Assembly: GCA_947365485.1 (NCBI GenBank)
Contig: CANAXK010000096.1
Location: 1 to 6,880, forward strand
Length of the DNA: 6,880 nt
Direction: 5' to 3'
DNA from: an uncultured bacterium
Lineage (GTDB): Bacteria > Cyanobacteriota > Vampirovibrionia > Gastranaerophilales > Gastranaerophilaceae
This document shows, piece after piece, positions 1 through 5,554 of the stretch. Position 1 is the stretch's first letter; every line of letters begins with the position of its first letter. The translations under genes and the position numbers were made by a program. Under the pieces are notes generated by a model. It saw only the letters and a list, made by a program, of their open reading frames with translations. It was not told the DNA's origin and searched no databases.

Positions 1-548
1 GAAGTCGGGACAACCATGTCACCTTCAAGCACCTCATATTCCCAGACCTCGTGTTCAGACTCTTCGTTACTCATCTTTCTGGGGAAAGCTGTTTCTTTCT
101 CAACTCTGCCATCTGTTTTTGAGACTTTTACTATCTCGAAATCGTGACGTGAAAAGCGCTCCTCATCAGTGTTGGCGTCTTTAATTATCAGGATTTTATC
201 ATCCTGAACATCAAGAAAATAAACATTGGTGTGCTCAAGTTGTTTGTTTACAGCCTTTTTTATGCTATCTGGAAGCGCAGAGATTGCCGTTATTGCAGAC
301 AAAGGCAGGGTTCTGTTCTCTTCCAGATTATACAGCTCAACCTTTTGAGGTGATTTAGGCGTTACAGCAGTCTTAACAGGAGGCGCCTGCTCGACTTTTT
401 TCGGTTCCGGAACGCTTAATTCTGTGGGCTTTGGAGTCGGAGTTTTTTGTTCCTGTTCATCAACATTGTTGGTAAAGAAGATGGAAAGCCCTGTGCAGGC
501 AATCAGGCCTGTTATAATACCACCGATTAGCAAATTTTTTCGGTTCAT
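1..548 (-). CDS. membrane-anchored protein with proline-rich linker, C-terminus cut by window edge
   Basis: This is an open frame of 182 full codons with no stop before the window edge, so the C-terminus is missing. The start is the ATG at 548, preceded by a GAGGTG Shine-Dalgarno and a consensus promoter. Residues 2-5 are NRKN, and residues 6-25 are a hydrophobic segment that would act as signal peptide or anchor. Within it LIAC (residues 15-18) fits the lipobox pattern, but hydrophobic residues continue after the Cys, so a plain N-terminal membrane anchor is equally possible. Residues 36-70 are rich in Pro, Lys, Val and Thr and look like a flexible periplasmic or cell-wall-spanning linker. 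The rest (71-182) is a soluble, charged, probably alpha/beta domain with a segment VYFLDVQDDKILIIKDAN at about 109-126. I do not recognise the family. It is divergent from nanE, and nothing shows a functional link. Confidence 0.8.
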   Translation of the reverse strand, partial: MNRKNLLIGGIITGLIACTGLSIFFTNNVDEQEQKTPTPKPTELSVPEPKKVEQAPPVKTAVTPKSPQKVELYNLEENRTLPLSAITAISALPDSIKKAVNKQLEHTNVYFLDVQDDKILIIKDANTDEERFSRHDFEIVKVSKTDGRVEKETAFPRKMSNEESEHEVWEYEVLEGDMVVPT

Positions 549-570
549 ACTCACCTCGATATCTATATTT

Positions 571-599
571 ATTATAGACTTATTCAAGGGAATTATCAA
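571..599 (-). promoter_or_regulatory. sigma-70-type promoter of the minus-strand membrane-anchored gene
   Basis: Reading the minus strand, TTGATA (599-594), a 17-base spacer and a perfect TATAAT (576-571) lie just upstream of the GAGGTG Shine-Dalgarno and the ATG at 548. The predicted transcript would start near 564 and carry a short leader of about 15 bases. The match to consensus is 5/6 and 6/6 with optimal spacing, so the call is strong. Confidence 0.8.
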
Positions 600-621
600 T
601 GAAAAAAAATATAATTCATGC

Positions 622-633
622 TAAAATTCTAAT
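622..633 (+). promoter_or_regulatory. TAAAAT -10 box placed for a leaderless nanE transcript
   Basis: TAAAAT (622-627) ends six bases before the nanE ATG at 634, which puts the expected transcription start on or next to the start codon. No Shine-Dalgarno is present. A perfect TATAAT also occurs at 610-615 and would give a leader of about 12 bases, still without a Shine-Dalgarno. Neither box has a convincing -35 at 16-18 bases. The same arrangement recurs before the gene at 3481, which supports the 622 box. Confidence 0.5.
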
Positions 634-1314
634 ATGAATGTTGTTGATGATTTGAAGGGAAAAATAATTGTTTCCTCACAGGCAATGCCTGACGAGCCGC
701 TCTACAAAGAAGAATGCATGCTCGCAATGATGGCGTCCGCTGTAAACGGCGGAGCCGGAGCGCTGCGCGTTGCAGGAGCAAGAGACGTAAGAAACGCAAA
801 ACGATTCGGGATTCCGGTAATTGGGCTCACCAAGCCGGACGGACTTCCGGAAAACTGGAGAGAAATTGTCTACATCACGCCCGGGCTCAAAGAAGTTAAC
901 GCGCTTATTGAAGCAGGGGCTGACATAATAGCATTTGACGGAACCTCAAGAGAGCATGACAACTGCACCTTAGAGCAAATCATTGAGACAATCCACAAAT
1001 CCGGAAAAGTTGCAATGGCAGACATTTCAACCTTAGAAGAAGGCATTCACTGCGCAAATCTGGGTGCTGACATAATTTCAACTACCCTTGCTGGCTACAC
1101 TCTCGAATCAGGCGAGCCGACAGAAGGGCCTGACTACAGGCTTCTGGAAAAGCTGGTTCAAGCTATAGACAAGCCGGTTATTCTTGAGGGCAGAATCTGG
1201 GAGCCAAAAGAGGTAAAAAAAGCGTTTGAGCTTGGAGCGCACTGCGTTGTAATCGGCTCTGCAATCACTAGGCCGCAGCTCATCACAAGACGGTTTCTGG
1301 AGGGGGCAAAATGA
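634..1314 (+). CDS. nanE: N-acetylmannosamine-6-phosphate 2-epimerase
   Basis: This cytoplasmic TIM-barrel enzyme converts ManNAc-6-phosphate to GlcNAc-6-phosphate (EC 5.1.3.9), the step that feeds sialic-acid or ManNAc carbon into amino-sugar metabolism. The 226-residue length is normal and the whole barrel is present. Family landmarks are SSQA (14-17), ALRV with Arg45, GLTK with Lys67, MADIST with Asp130, ILEGRI with Glu185, and the phosphate-binding GSAITRP (208-214). Lys67 and Glu185 correspond by position to the catalytic Lys and Glu known for the family. The usual CQA at the N-terminus reads SQA here. The ATG at 634 is chosen because the frame begins with the normal family N-terminus and a -10 box sits just before it; there is no Shine-Dalgarno. 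The gene heads the operon, and its stop overlaps the next start as ATGA. No sialate lyase (nanA) lies in the window, so the substrate source is unknown. Confidence 0.95.
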   Translation: MNVVDDLKGKIIVSSQAMPDEPLYKEECMLAMMASAVNGGAGALRVAGARDVRNAKRFGIPVIGLTKPDGLPENWREIVYITPGLKEVNALIEAGADIIAFDGTSREHDNCTLEQIIETIHKSGKVAMADISTLEEGIHCANLGADIISTTLAGYTLESGEPTEGPDYRLLEKLVQAIDKPVILEGRIWEPKEVKKAFELGAHCVVIGSAITRPQLITRRFLEGAK

Positions 1315-2183
1315 AAAAAGCTTTAGCCTTTGATATTGGCGGGACAAAGATTTTCAGCACAATTATCGACGAATCAGGTAAAATCATTGCAGAGATTGAA
1401 AAGTTTTCCACCCCGAAAACCATAGAAGAGATTAAGGCTCTGCTTAGGAATGAAATTTCAAAGCACGAGAATGAAGTCGACATCATTGCAATTGCCACAG
1501 CAGGCGCGGTAAACAACGAAAACAATGCGGTAATCGGCTCGACCGGAAACCTTGTTGAGGGGTATTACACAATTGATTTTCAGTCATTGAGCGGCAAAAA
1601 AGTTTTTCTTGAAAACGACGCGAACGCAGCTGCTTGGGCGGAGTACAAAATCGGAGCCTCAAAAGGTACGTCCGTTTCTGTAATGCTTACCCTTGGCACA
1701 GGTGTTGGTGGCGGGATAATTATTAACGACAGGCTTTTAAAGGGAAAATCAGGTGCAGCCGGAGAAATGCATTTTAAGATGTATCCTGACAAGCGGAGAA
1801 AATGCACCTGCGGAAGCTGGGACTGTTTTGAAATCTACACTTCCGGAAAAGGCTTGAAGCTCGACGCAGAAGAAGCGTTCAACAACAAGGACGTAACGAC
1901 TTATGACGTTATTGAAGGCGTGAAAAACAACGACCAGAAGATGATTGAAGTCTTCAACCGCTGGCAAAACGATATCATAAATGGAATCATAGGGCTTGCA
2001 AACATTTTTGACCCTGATTGTTTTGTATTGTCAGGCTCAATGGCGCAGTTTGTAGACGTAAAAAAGGTGGAAGAGCAGGTTAATTCACAAATCGTCACGG
2101 CGCCGACTTCCATGCGGCTTGCAACCGCAGGCAATTATGCCGGAATGATTGGTGCAGCTCTGCTTGCGCTCGGAGGGGCTTGA
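1311..2183 (+). CDS. ROK-family sugar kinase, probable N-acetylmannosamine kinase or glucokinase
   Basis: This is a cytoplasmic ATP-dependent sugar kinase of the ROK family, 290 residues, a normal length. The phosphate-1 motif DIGGTK is at 8-13. LENDANAAAWAE (100-111) contains the catalytic Asp103, and the second phosphate motif LTLGTGVGGG is at 126-135. The ROK zinc site is His154 plus Cys165, Cys167 and Cys172 in CTCGSWDCFE. The usual GEIGH is shortened to GEMH, one residue less, and GxxGC reads GSWDC, so zinc-site geometry may differ slightly. There is no N-terminal helix-turn-helix, so it is a kinase rather than a ROK repressor. The ATGA overlap with nanE and a strong GGAGGGGG Shine-Dalgarno inside the end of nanE imply translational coupling. 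That pairing favours ManNAc as substrate (NanK role), but ROK specificity cannot be read from sequence, so glucokinase remains possible and no symbol is given. Confidence 0.9.
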   Translation: MKKALAFDIGGTKIFSTIIDESGKIIAEIEKFSTPKTIEEIKALLRNEISKHENEVDIIAIATAGAVNNENNAVIGSTGNLVEGYYTIDFQSLSGKKVFLENDANAAAWAEYKIGASKGTSVSVMLTLGTGVGGGIIINDRLLKGKSGAAGEMHFKMYPDKRRKCTCGSWDCFEIYTSGKGLKLDAEEAFNNKDVTTYDVIEGVKNNDQKMIEVFNRWQNDIINGIIGLANIFDPDCFVLSGSMAQFVDVKKVEEQVNSQIVTAPTSMRLATAGNYAGMIGAALLALGGA

Positions 2184-2186
2184 ATA

Positions 2187-2402
2187 ATGGGAAAAGCAAA
2201 GCGCAGAAGTCTCAAGCAGGGAATAAACGACAGGTTCAAGTACATGACACGCGAATCCGCGCTTGATTCTGTTATAAAAAACATTGAGAAAAAAAACGAA
2301 GTAATTGATACAATAACCCTATTTGGTTTCACCGCAGAGGAAATGCTCGAAGCCGGCGCCGCATACGAGGATGTGATGGCGTTTGGTGGGCTTGTGGGAT
2401 AA
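2187..2402 (+). CDS. small basic protein of unknown function, 71 residues
   Basis: It starts three bases after the ROK kinase stop, with a GGAGGGG Shine-Dalgarno located in the kinase's last codons, and ends 20 bases before the prenyltransferase gene. Placement and ribosome site make it a real operon member despite its size. The N-terminus is very basic (GKAKRRSLKQ, residues 2-11). The middle (about 22-42) looks helical and charged, and the C-terminal third, FGFTAEEMLEAGAAYEDVM (47-65), looks like two short amphipathic helices. There is no signal peptide, membrane segment or cysteine. I do not recognise the family. A nucleic-acid- or membrane-surface-binding role would suit the basic start, but that is a guess. 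Confidence 0.75.
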   Translation: MGKAKRRSLKQGINDRFKYMTRESALDSVIKNIEKKNEVIDTITLFGFTAEEMLEAGAAYEDVMAFGGLVG

Positions 2403-2422
2403 AAAGAGAGGATAAATTTCTT

Positions 2423-3406
2423 ATGCTCAACAAAGTTTTTACTGTTCTAGAATGTTCAAGGGTGTTTTCGCTTCCTATGACAATCCTGTCATGGCTCGTG
2501 GTTTTTACTTATTCAGCCCTTGAAGGAGGAAACATCCGATACGGCTTGCTTACGCTTGTCGGAATCTCGCTTGCGCACCTCGCAACAAATGTTCTGGACG
2601 ATTACTTTGACTACAAATCACTCATAAAACAGGCTGACTTTGACAAAAAAGAATACCTCAAAAACTGCCAGAAAACAAAGTGCAGATACCTAGTAGCCGG
2701 ATTCTTCAAAGAATCAGACGTCCTAATTCTTGCCTGCATTTATCTTGGTATCGCAGCATTGACCGGACTCTTTTTCTTCCTCAAATGCGGAATCGGGGTC
2801 GTATATTTTGCACTCGCAGGCGGCTTAATTGCAGTGCTCTATTCATTCCTGTCCAAACTTAAGCTTTCAGAAGCGGCTGTGGCACTTGCTTACGGGCCGG
2901 CTCTGTTTGGAGGGGTGTACTATGTTATGACAAAAACGTACTCGTGGGAAGTCATTCTGCTCTCACTCCCGACGATGTTCATGACAGTCATTCTTCTTTA
3001 CATACACACAGTTATGGACTTTGAATATGACAGAAAAGAGGACAAGCAAACCCTTGCAACCTCGTTTGATTCCCCGCTGGACGCGCTTGTTGTGCTCAAG
3101 TGGCTGCTTGTCGCGGCTTATGTTTCGCCCTTGCTGCTTTGCATTTTTGATATCCTCGACTGGCAGGTTATGCTTGTTTATCTAACGCTTCCGCTCGCGG
3201 TTGATATGTATAAATCAATGGTTGATTTTACTATAAACCCGAAATCTATACCTGAAAACAGGTGGTTCCATTTTCCGATGGAAAACAAAGAGCGGTTGAT
3301 TAAGCTCAACGCATGGGCGTTTATGATTAGGATGTACCAGTCCAGAAATCTGATGGTCTATTTCTCACTGCTGCTCTCACTTGCAGCTGTATTGGCTCTT
3401 GGCTAA
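2423..3406 (+). CDS. UbiA-family prenyltransferase, MenA-like
   Basis: This is a polytopic membrane protein of 327 residues with about eight or nine hydrophobic helices, at roughly 15-33, 38-56, 97-119, 123-142, 150-168, 177-197, 222-240, 247-262 and 309-327. UbiA enzymes transfer a polyprenyl chain onto an aromatic acceptor using Mg-bound diphosphate. Both Asp-rich motifs are present: NVLDDYFDYK (56-65, with Asp59, Asp60, Asp63) and DFEYDRKEDKQTLAT (199-213, with Asp199 and Asp203). The DxExDRxxxKxTLA pattern of the second motif most resembles 1,4-dihydroxy-2-naphthoate polyprenyltransferase (MenA) of menaquinone synthesis, but other UbiA members share it, so no symbol is given. The insert at 66-90 before the conserved YLVAG is somewhat long and Lys/Cys-rich. 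The start at 2423 has AGAGAGGA about ten bases upstream. It is the last gene of the operon; nothing in the nanE genes explains its presence there. Confidence 0.85.
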   Translation: MLNKVFTVLECSRVFSLPMTILSWLVVFTYSALEGGNIRYGLLTLVGISLAHLATNVLDDYFDYKSLIKQADFDKKEYLKNCQKTKCRYLVAGFFKESDVLILACIYLGIAALTGLFFFLKCGIGVVYFALAGGLIAVLYSFLSKLKLSEAAVALAYGPALFGGVYYVMTKTYSWEVILLSLPTMFMTVILLYIHTVMDFEYDRKEDKQTLATSFDSPLDALVVLKWLLVAAYVSPLLLCIFDILDWQVMLVYLTLPLAVDMYKSMVDFTINPKSIPENRWFHFPMENKERLIKLNAWAFMIRMYQSRNLMVYFSLLLSLAAVLALG

Positions 3407-3461
3407 ATTACCAGAAAAGATTAGATACTAATTAGACTAAAGCAGGATTTTTTAAGCCCGA

Positions 3462-3480
3462 TTAGCGCTAAACTTTTAGT
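3462..3480 (+). promoter_or_regulatory. palindrome and -10 box in front of the GH13-like gene
   Basis: The 74-base gap after the prenyltransferase gene contains TTAGCGCTAA (3462-3471), a perfect 10-bp palindrome that overlaps TAAACT (3469-3474), a plausible -10 box. The box ends six bases before the ATG at 3481, again leaving no room for a leader or Shine-Dalgarno. No clear -35 is seen. The palindrome has the form of a repressor half-site pair and could serve as an operator. There is no convincing intrinsic terminator for the upstream operon, only an isolated T-run at 3448-3453. Confidence 0.4.
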
Positions 3481-4794
3481 ATGAATGCTGTAAATAAACT
3501 ACTTAATACTCTTGGAGAAAATACTAAATTAAGCCCTGATGAATGGAGCAAAGAACGCACCTTTGCATCAGGCAATAAAAAATGGCTCGCAAATATCCTG
3601 CCATCAGAACTTCTGAACAGAAGCGTAAAACAAGCAGTGGAATCACTTGTTACAATCAACGAAAGCGGAGAGTTCTACCCGACTTTTCCGGACAATATCG
3701 AAACGCCAAACTACGGTGACAAGTGGGGCCGGCTCGCAAATTATATCGAAATAAACAACCGCGCCATTGCAGAAATGCACGGCGACAGAACAAAAAACGG
3801 AATCCTTAGCTCAATCAAGCTGCTTCCTGCACTCCCGCCTTCCGCAAAAAGCTGGGCAAACTGCGTGATTCTGTCACAAATCTTCCCGAATATCTACGGT
3901 GACGGCTATAACAAAGGCCCGTTTGAAGAAAATTCCATCTACGGTATAAAACTTAACGCCGGATACAGCGGAAATATTATTGACTACGATATCGTAGACA
4001 AGATTTCACCCGAAGAACAGTTTCAGGCGTTTAATCAGCTTGCACATATCCATGGACTCAAAACCGGATTCAGAACAGTAATTTCTGCTGACCAGATAAA
4101 GGTTGCCTACCCTTATGAAAACGACGTGACGTTTAATTGGGACAACCCTGAACACCAGGAAATGTTTATTAATGAACACGTTAAGCTGATTAATCTCGGA
4201 TTCGAGTCAATTTTCATTGATTCGGCTAAACACATCGGCGGCTACGACATGCAAAACTACGCGGGCGTGGGCGCGCTTCCGGGGTACGAGCAGATGCAAT
4301 ACATTCTATACGAAATCCGAACCCGCTCGGGCAAAACCTCGCTCAGCTTTGTTGGAGAAAAGAGTACCGGAGATTTTGAACGGTATAAAAACCTCGGACT
4401 TACAACGGGTACAGCGTTTGTGCCTCCTGATAATTACGACAAGGTCAAATGCTGGTCAACCCAATTCAAGTACAGCAAAGAGTACGCGCCGGGTGTTGAA
4501 GTCTCGAACGACAACGACGAGGGCGGAAGAAGCTACGAAGACCGGCTTAACCGGATTAATTCGACGCTTTTTGCTTACGAATACCCGAGTGACAAGCTTC
4601 CAAGCTTCATGCAAATGGAAGACTTGTTTCCGCTGAGGTACGACACGAATACACATCATTTAATGATGACAAATCCGTCGTATTCAACGGACGGCACGCC
4701 GCTTTCGCATTGGGAGAATTTGTTTACCAAGGATGACGGCAGGGCGTATAATTTTAGAGCCGCGGAGTTGTTCGGGTTTGCGGTTAATTTGTAA
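3481..4794 (+). CDS. divergent GH13-like (alpha-amylase superfamily) TIM-barrel protein
   Basis: This is a 437-residue protein without a signal peptide, so probably cytoplasmic. Its order of motifs follows the alpha-amylase barrel. SIYGIKLN at 152-159 and AHIHGLKTGFRTVI (188-201) match the strand 3 region, GFESIFIDSAKH (240-251) matches conserved region II with candidate nucleophile Asp247, and FVGEK (290-294) matches region III with candidate acid/base Glu293. VSNDND (341-346) fits region IV with Asp344 or Asp346, and LPSFMQMEDL (373-382) matches the strand 8 loop. Two things are unusual. The region I Asp is replaced by Arg198 and the NH pair is absent. The protein also ends at about the last barrel helix, so the usual C-terminal beta domain seems to be missing. 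The N-terminal 110 residues are not recognised. The ATG has no Shine-Dalgarno, only a -10 box. Substrate is unknown, and loss of activity is possible. Confidence 0.65.
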   Translation: MNAVNKLLNTLGENTKLSPDEWSKERTFASGNKKWLANILPSELLNRSVKQAVESLVTINESGEFYPTFPDNIETPNYGDKWGRLANYIEINNRAIAEMHGDRTKNGILSSIKLLPALPPSAKSWANCVILSQIFPNIYGDGYNKGPFEENSIYGIKLNAGYSGNIIDYDIVDKISPEEQFQAFNQLAHIHGLKTGFRTVISADQIKVAYPYENDVTFNWDNPEHQEMFINEHVKLINLGFESIFIDSAKHIGGYDMQNYAGVGALPGYEQMQYILYEIRTRSGKTSLSFVGEKSTGDFERYKNLGLTTGTAFVPPDNYDKVKCWSTQFKYSKEYAPGVEVSNDNDEGGRSYEDRLNRINSTLFAYEYPSDKLPSFMQMEDLFPLRYDTNTHHLMMTNPSYSTDGTPLSHWENLFTKDDGRAYNFRAAELFGFAVNL

Positions 4795-4802
4795 AGCAAC
4801 AT

Positions 4803-4826
4803 GGTGCGCTCGTGAGCGCACCCTAC
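4803..4826. repeat. REP-like GC-rich hairpin with GTAGGG tail
   Basis: GGTGCGCTC (4803-4811) is followed after two bases by its exact complement GAGCGCACC (4814-4822), which gives a stem of at least eight pairs with a CGTG loop. On the minus strand the stem is preceded by GTAGGG. It sits between two convergent genes (stops at 4794 and 4831), the favourite site of REP elements. Neither side has a T-run, so it is a poor intrinsic terminator, although it may still block transcription or protect 3' ends. From memory, GTAGGGTGCG-type hairpins are dispersed repeats in many bacterial genomes. Confidence 0.55.
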
Positions 4827-4830
4827 TGTG

Positions 4831-5067
4831 TTATAAATCTACTTTGCTATCAAGAATTAGGGCATTTAAATCCATGCCTAAAGCATTTGCAATTTTTTCT
4901 AAAGTATCGATTTGAGGTGAGACTTGGCCTGTTTCAATTTTCCAAATAGTATTTTTATTCACACCAGCTCGAAAAGCCAATTCCTCTTGAGAAAAGTTCA
5001 GCTTAGCTCTTTCAAGTTTTATTTTCTTAGAAATTTTGTCACTTATCTTACTACGATCATCATTCAT
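4831..5067 (-). CDS. XRE/Cro-type helix-turn-helix regulator
   Basis: This 78-residue protein consists almost entirely of one HTH_3 (Cro/C1) DNA-binding domain. Helix 2 is SQEELAFRAG (26-35) and the recognition helix lies in VNKNTIWKIETG (36-47). It is followed by SPQIDTLEKIANALGMDL (50-67), the standard family ending. No other domain is present. It likely binds DNA as a dimer and represses from the shared intergenic region, where ATAGTAA and TTACTAT form an inverted repeat overlapping both divergent promoters, so autoregulation is expected. The start at 5067 has no Shine-Dalgarno and a -10-like TACTAT six bases upstream, suggesting a leaderless mRNA. It could be a phage-type or antitoxin-like regulator of the divergent gene, but the partner is not a recognised toxin. 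Confidence 0.9.
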   Translation of the reverse strand: MNDDRSKISDKISKKIKLERAKLNFSQEELAFRAGVNKNTIWKIETGQVSPQIDTLEKIANALGMDLNALILDSKVDL

Positions 5068-5073
5068 AACACT

Positions 5074-5099
5074 ATAGTAAGCTATTGACTTATTACTAT
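5074..5099. promoter_or_regulatory. inverted repeat, candidate operator for the XRE regulator
   Basis: ATAGTAA (5074-5080) and TTACTAT (5093-5099) are exact inverted copies separated by 12 bases, so their centres are 19 bp apart. They cover the -10 of the regulator promoter and the -35/spacer of the divergent promoter. An additional 8-bp palindrome ACTATAGT (5071-5078) overlaps the left arm. The position suits a repressor that controls both genes. Confidence 0.45.
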
Positions 5100-5102
5100 C
5101 AA
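5074..5102 (-). promoter_or_regulatory. promoter of the XRE regulator gene
   Basis: On the minus strand, TTGATA (5102-5097), a 17-base spacer and TACTAT (5079-5074) place transcription start near 5067, the ATG itself. The -35 matches 5/6 and the -10 4/6. It overlaps the opposite-strand promoter of the hypothetical gene, so the two transcripts probably compete. Confidence 0.5.
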
Positions 5103-5113
5103 CTTAATACAAT
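5085..5113 (+). promoter_or_regulatory. sigma-70-type promoter of the divergent hypothetical gene
   Basis: TTGACT (5085-5090), a 17-base spacer and TACAAT (5108-5113) match consensus at 5/6 in each box. Transcription would start near 5120, downstream of the first in-frame ATG at 5114. That ATG is therefore unlikely to be the real start when this promoter is used. Confidence 0.7.
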
Positions 5114-5455
5114 ATGAATATAACAGATTTAAATATGATTGGTTACAAAATGAACAAAGAAGAAAAAAAATTTTTAAAAGAATTAGAAAATGCAGAAGAT
5201 AGAATTATCAAAAGCAAGATTCAGGAAGATTCCATTGAAACAGAAATATACGACGATTTGAAAGAAATAAGTCAAAAATTTCTTGCGGTATTTTTTGCGC
5301 ACAGGCTGCATCTAAGAATCCTCGAAAAGCTAGTAATAAACAAAGAGCGCAAAAATATCAAAGTATTAAAATTTTGCTACAACAAGTTATCTACAATAAT
5401 CACGCACATGAATTGCATTCTAACAGAGTGGGAAGAAATTATTAGTGTGATTTAG
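5114..5455 (+). CDS. hypothetical helical protein, up to 113 residues, divergent from the XRE gene
   Basis: The frame is open from 5114, but the promoter's -10 box ends at 5113, so the start is more likely the ATG at 5135 or 5150 (106 or 101 residues); the latter begins MNKEEKKFLKEL. No start has a good Shine-Dalgarno. The protein is rich in Lys, Glu and Ile. Its first half (about 14-55) is charged and probably helical, even coiled-coil-like. A more hydrophobic stretch FLAVFFAHRLHLRILEKL (56-73) is followed by another helical part with Cys residues at 87 and 101. It has no signal peptide or recognised domain. The shared control region with an XRE regulator suggests it is the regulated partner, as in phage-type or toxin-antitoxin pairs, but no toxin family is visible. 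Its AT-rich composition resembles accessory DNA. Confidence 0.65.
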   Translation: MNITDLNMIGYKMNKEEKKFLKELENAEDRIIKSKIQEDSIETEIYDDLKEISQKFLAVFFAHRLHLRILEKLVINKERKNIKVLKFCYNKLSTIITHMNCILTEWEEIISVI

Positions 5456-5474
5456 ATTTTATTTTTGAGCACAC

Positions 5475-5503
5475 TTGAAAAGTCAAAAGCTATCAGTTAT
5501 AAT
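5475..5503 (+). promoter_or_regulatory. consensus promoter of the small antisense RNA
   Basis: TTGAAA (5475-5480), exactly 17 bases, then a perfect TATAAT (5498-5503). No protein frame with a ribosome site follows on this strand. The expected start is near 5510, just before the GGGAAA that opens a structured RNA. Together with the downstream terminator this marks a dedicated small-RNA gene. Confidence 0.8.
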
Positions 5504-5518
5504 ATATATGTAAGGGAA

Positions 5519-5543
5519 AAGCCCTAGCTGGGAACTAGAGCTT
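5519..5543 (-). terminator. hairpin likely ending the peptide mRNA
   Basis: On the minus strand AAGCTCTAG (5543-5535) pairs with CTAGGGCTT (5527-5519) across a seven-base loop, with one U-G wobble that is a mismatch on the other strand. TTCCCTT follows. The T-run is interrupted, so termination may be moderate. It lies 12 bases beyond the peptide stop codon. Confidence 0.4.
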
Positions 5544-5554
5544 AACCGTTTCCT

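Noticed and set aside
424..624. 66-codon plus-strand frame opposite the membrane-anchored gene
   Set aside because: It is antisense to a minus-strand gene with consensus promoter and Shine-Dalgarno, and has no ribosome site or family likeness of its own.
3407..3460. Intrinsic terminator after the prenyltransferase gene
   Set aside because: The T-run at 3448-3453 is not preceded by a stable stem; the only pairing (TTAG/CTAA repeats at 3421-3440) is weak.
4217..4636. 139-codon plus-strand frame inside the GH13-like gene
   Set aside because: The composition is Arg/Thr-rich low-complexity as expected of a shifted frame, and the main frame carries recognisable motifs throughout the same stretch.
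4803..4822. Hairpin as intrinsic terminator of the GH13-like gene
   Set aside because: No T-run follows the stem on either strand, so it is listed as a REP-like repeat instead.
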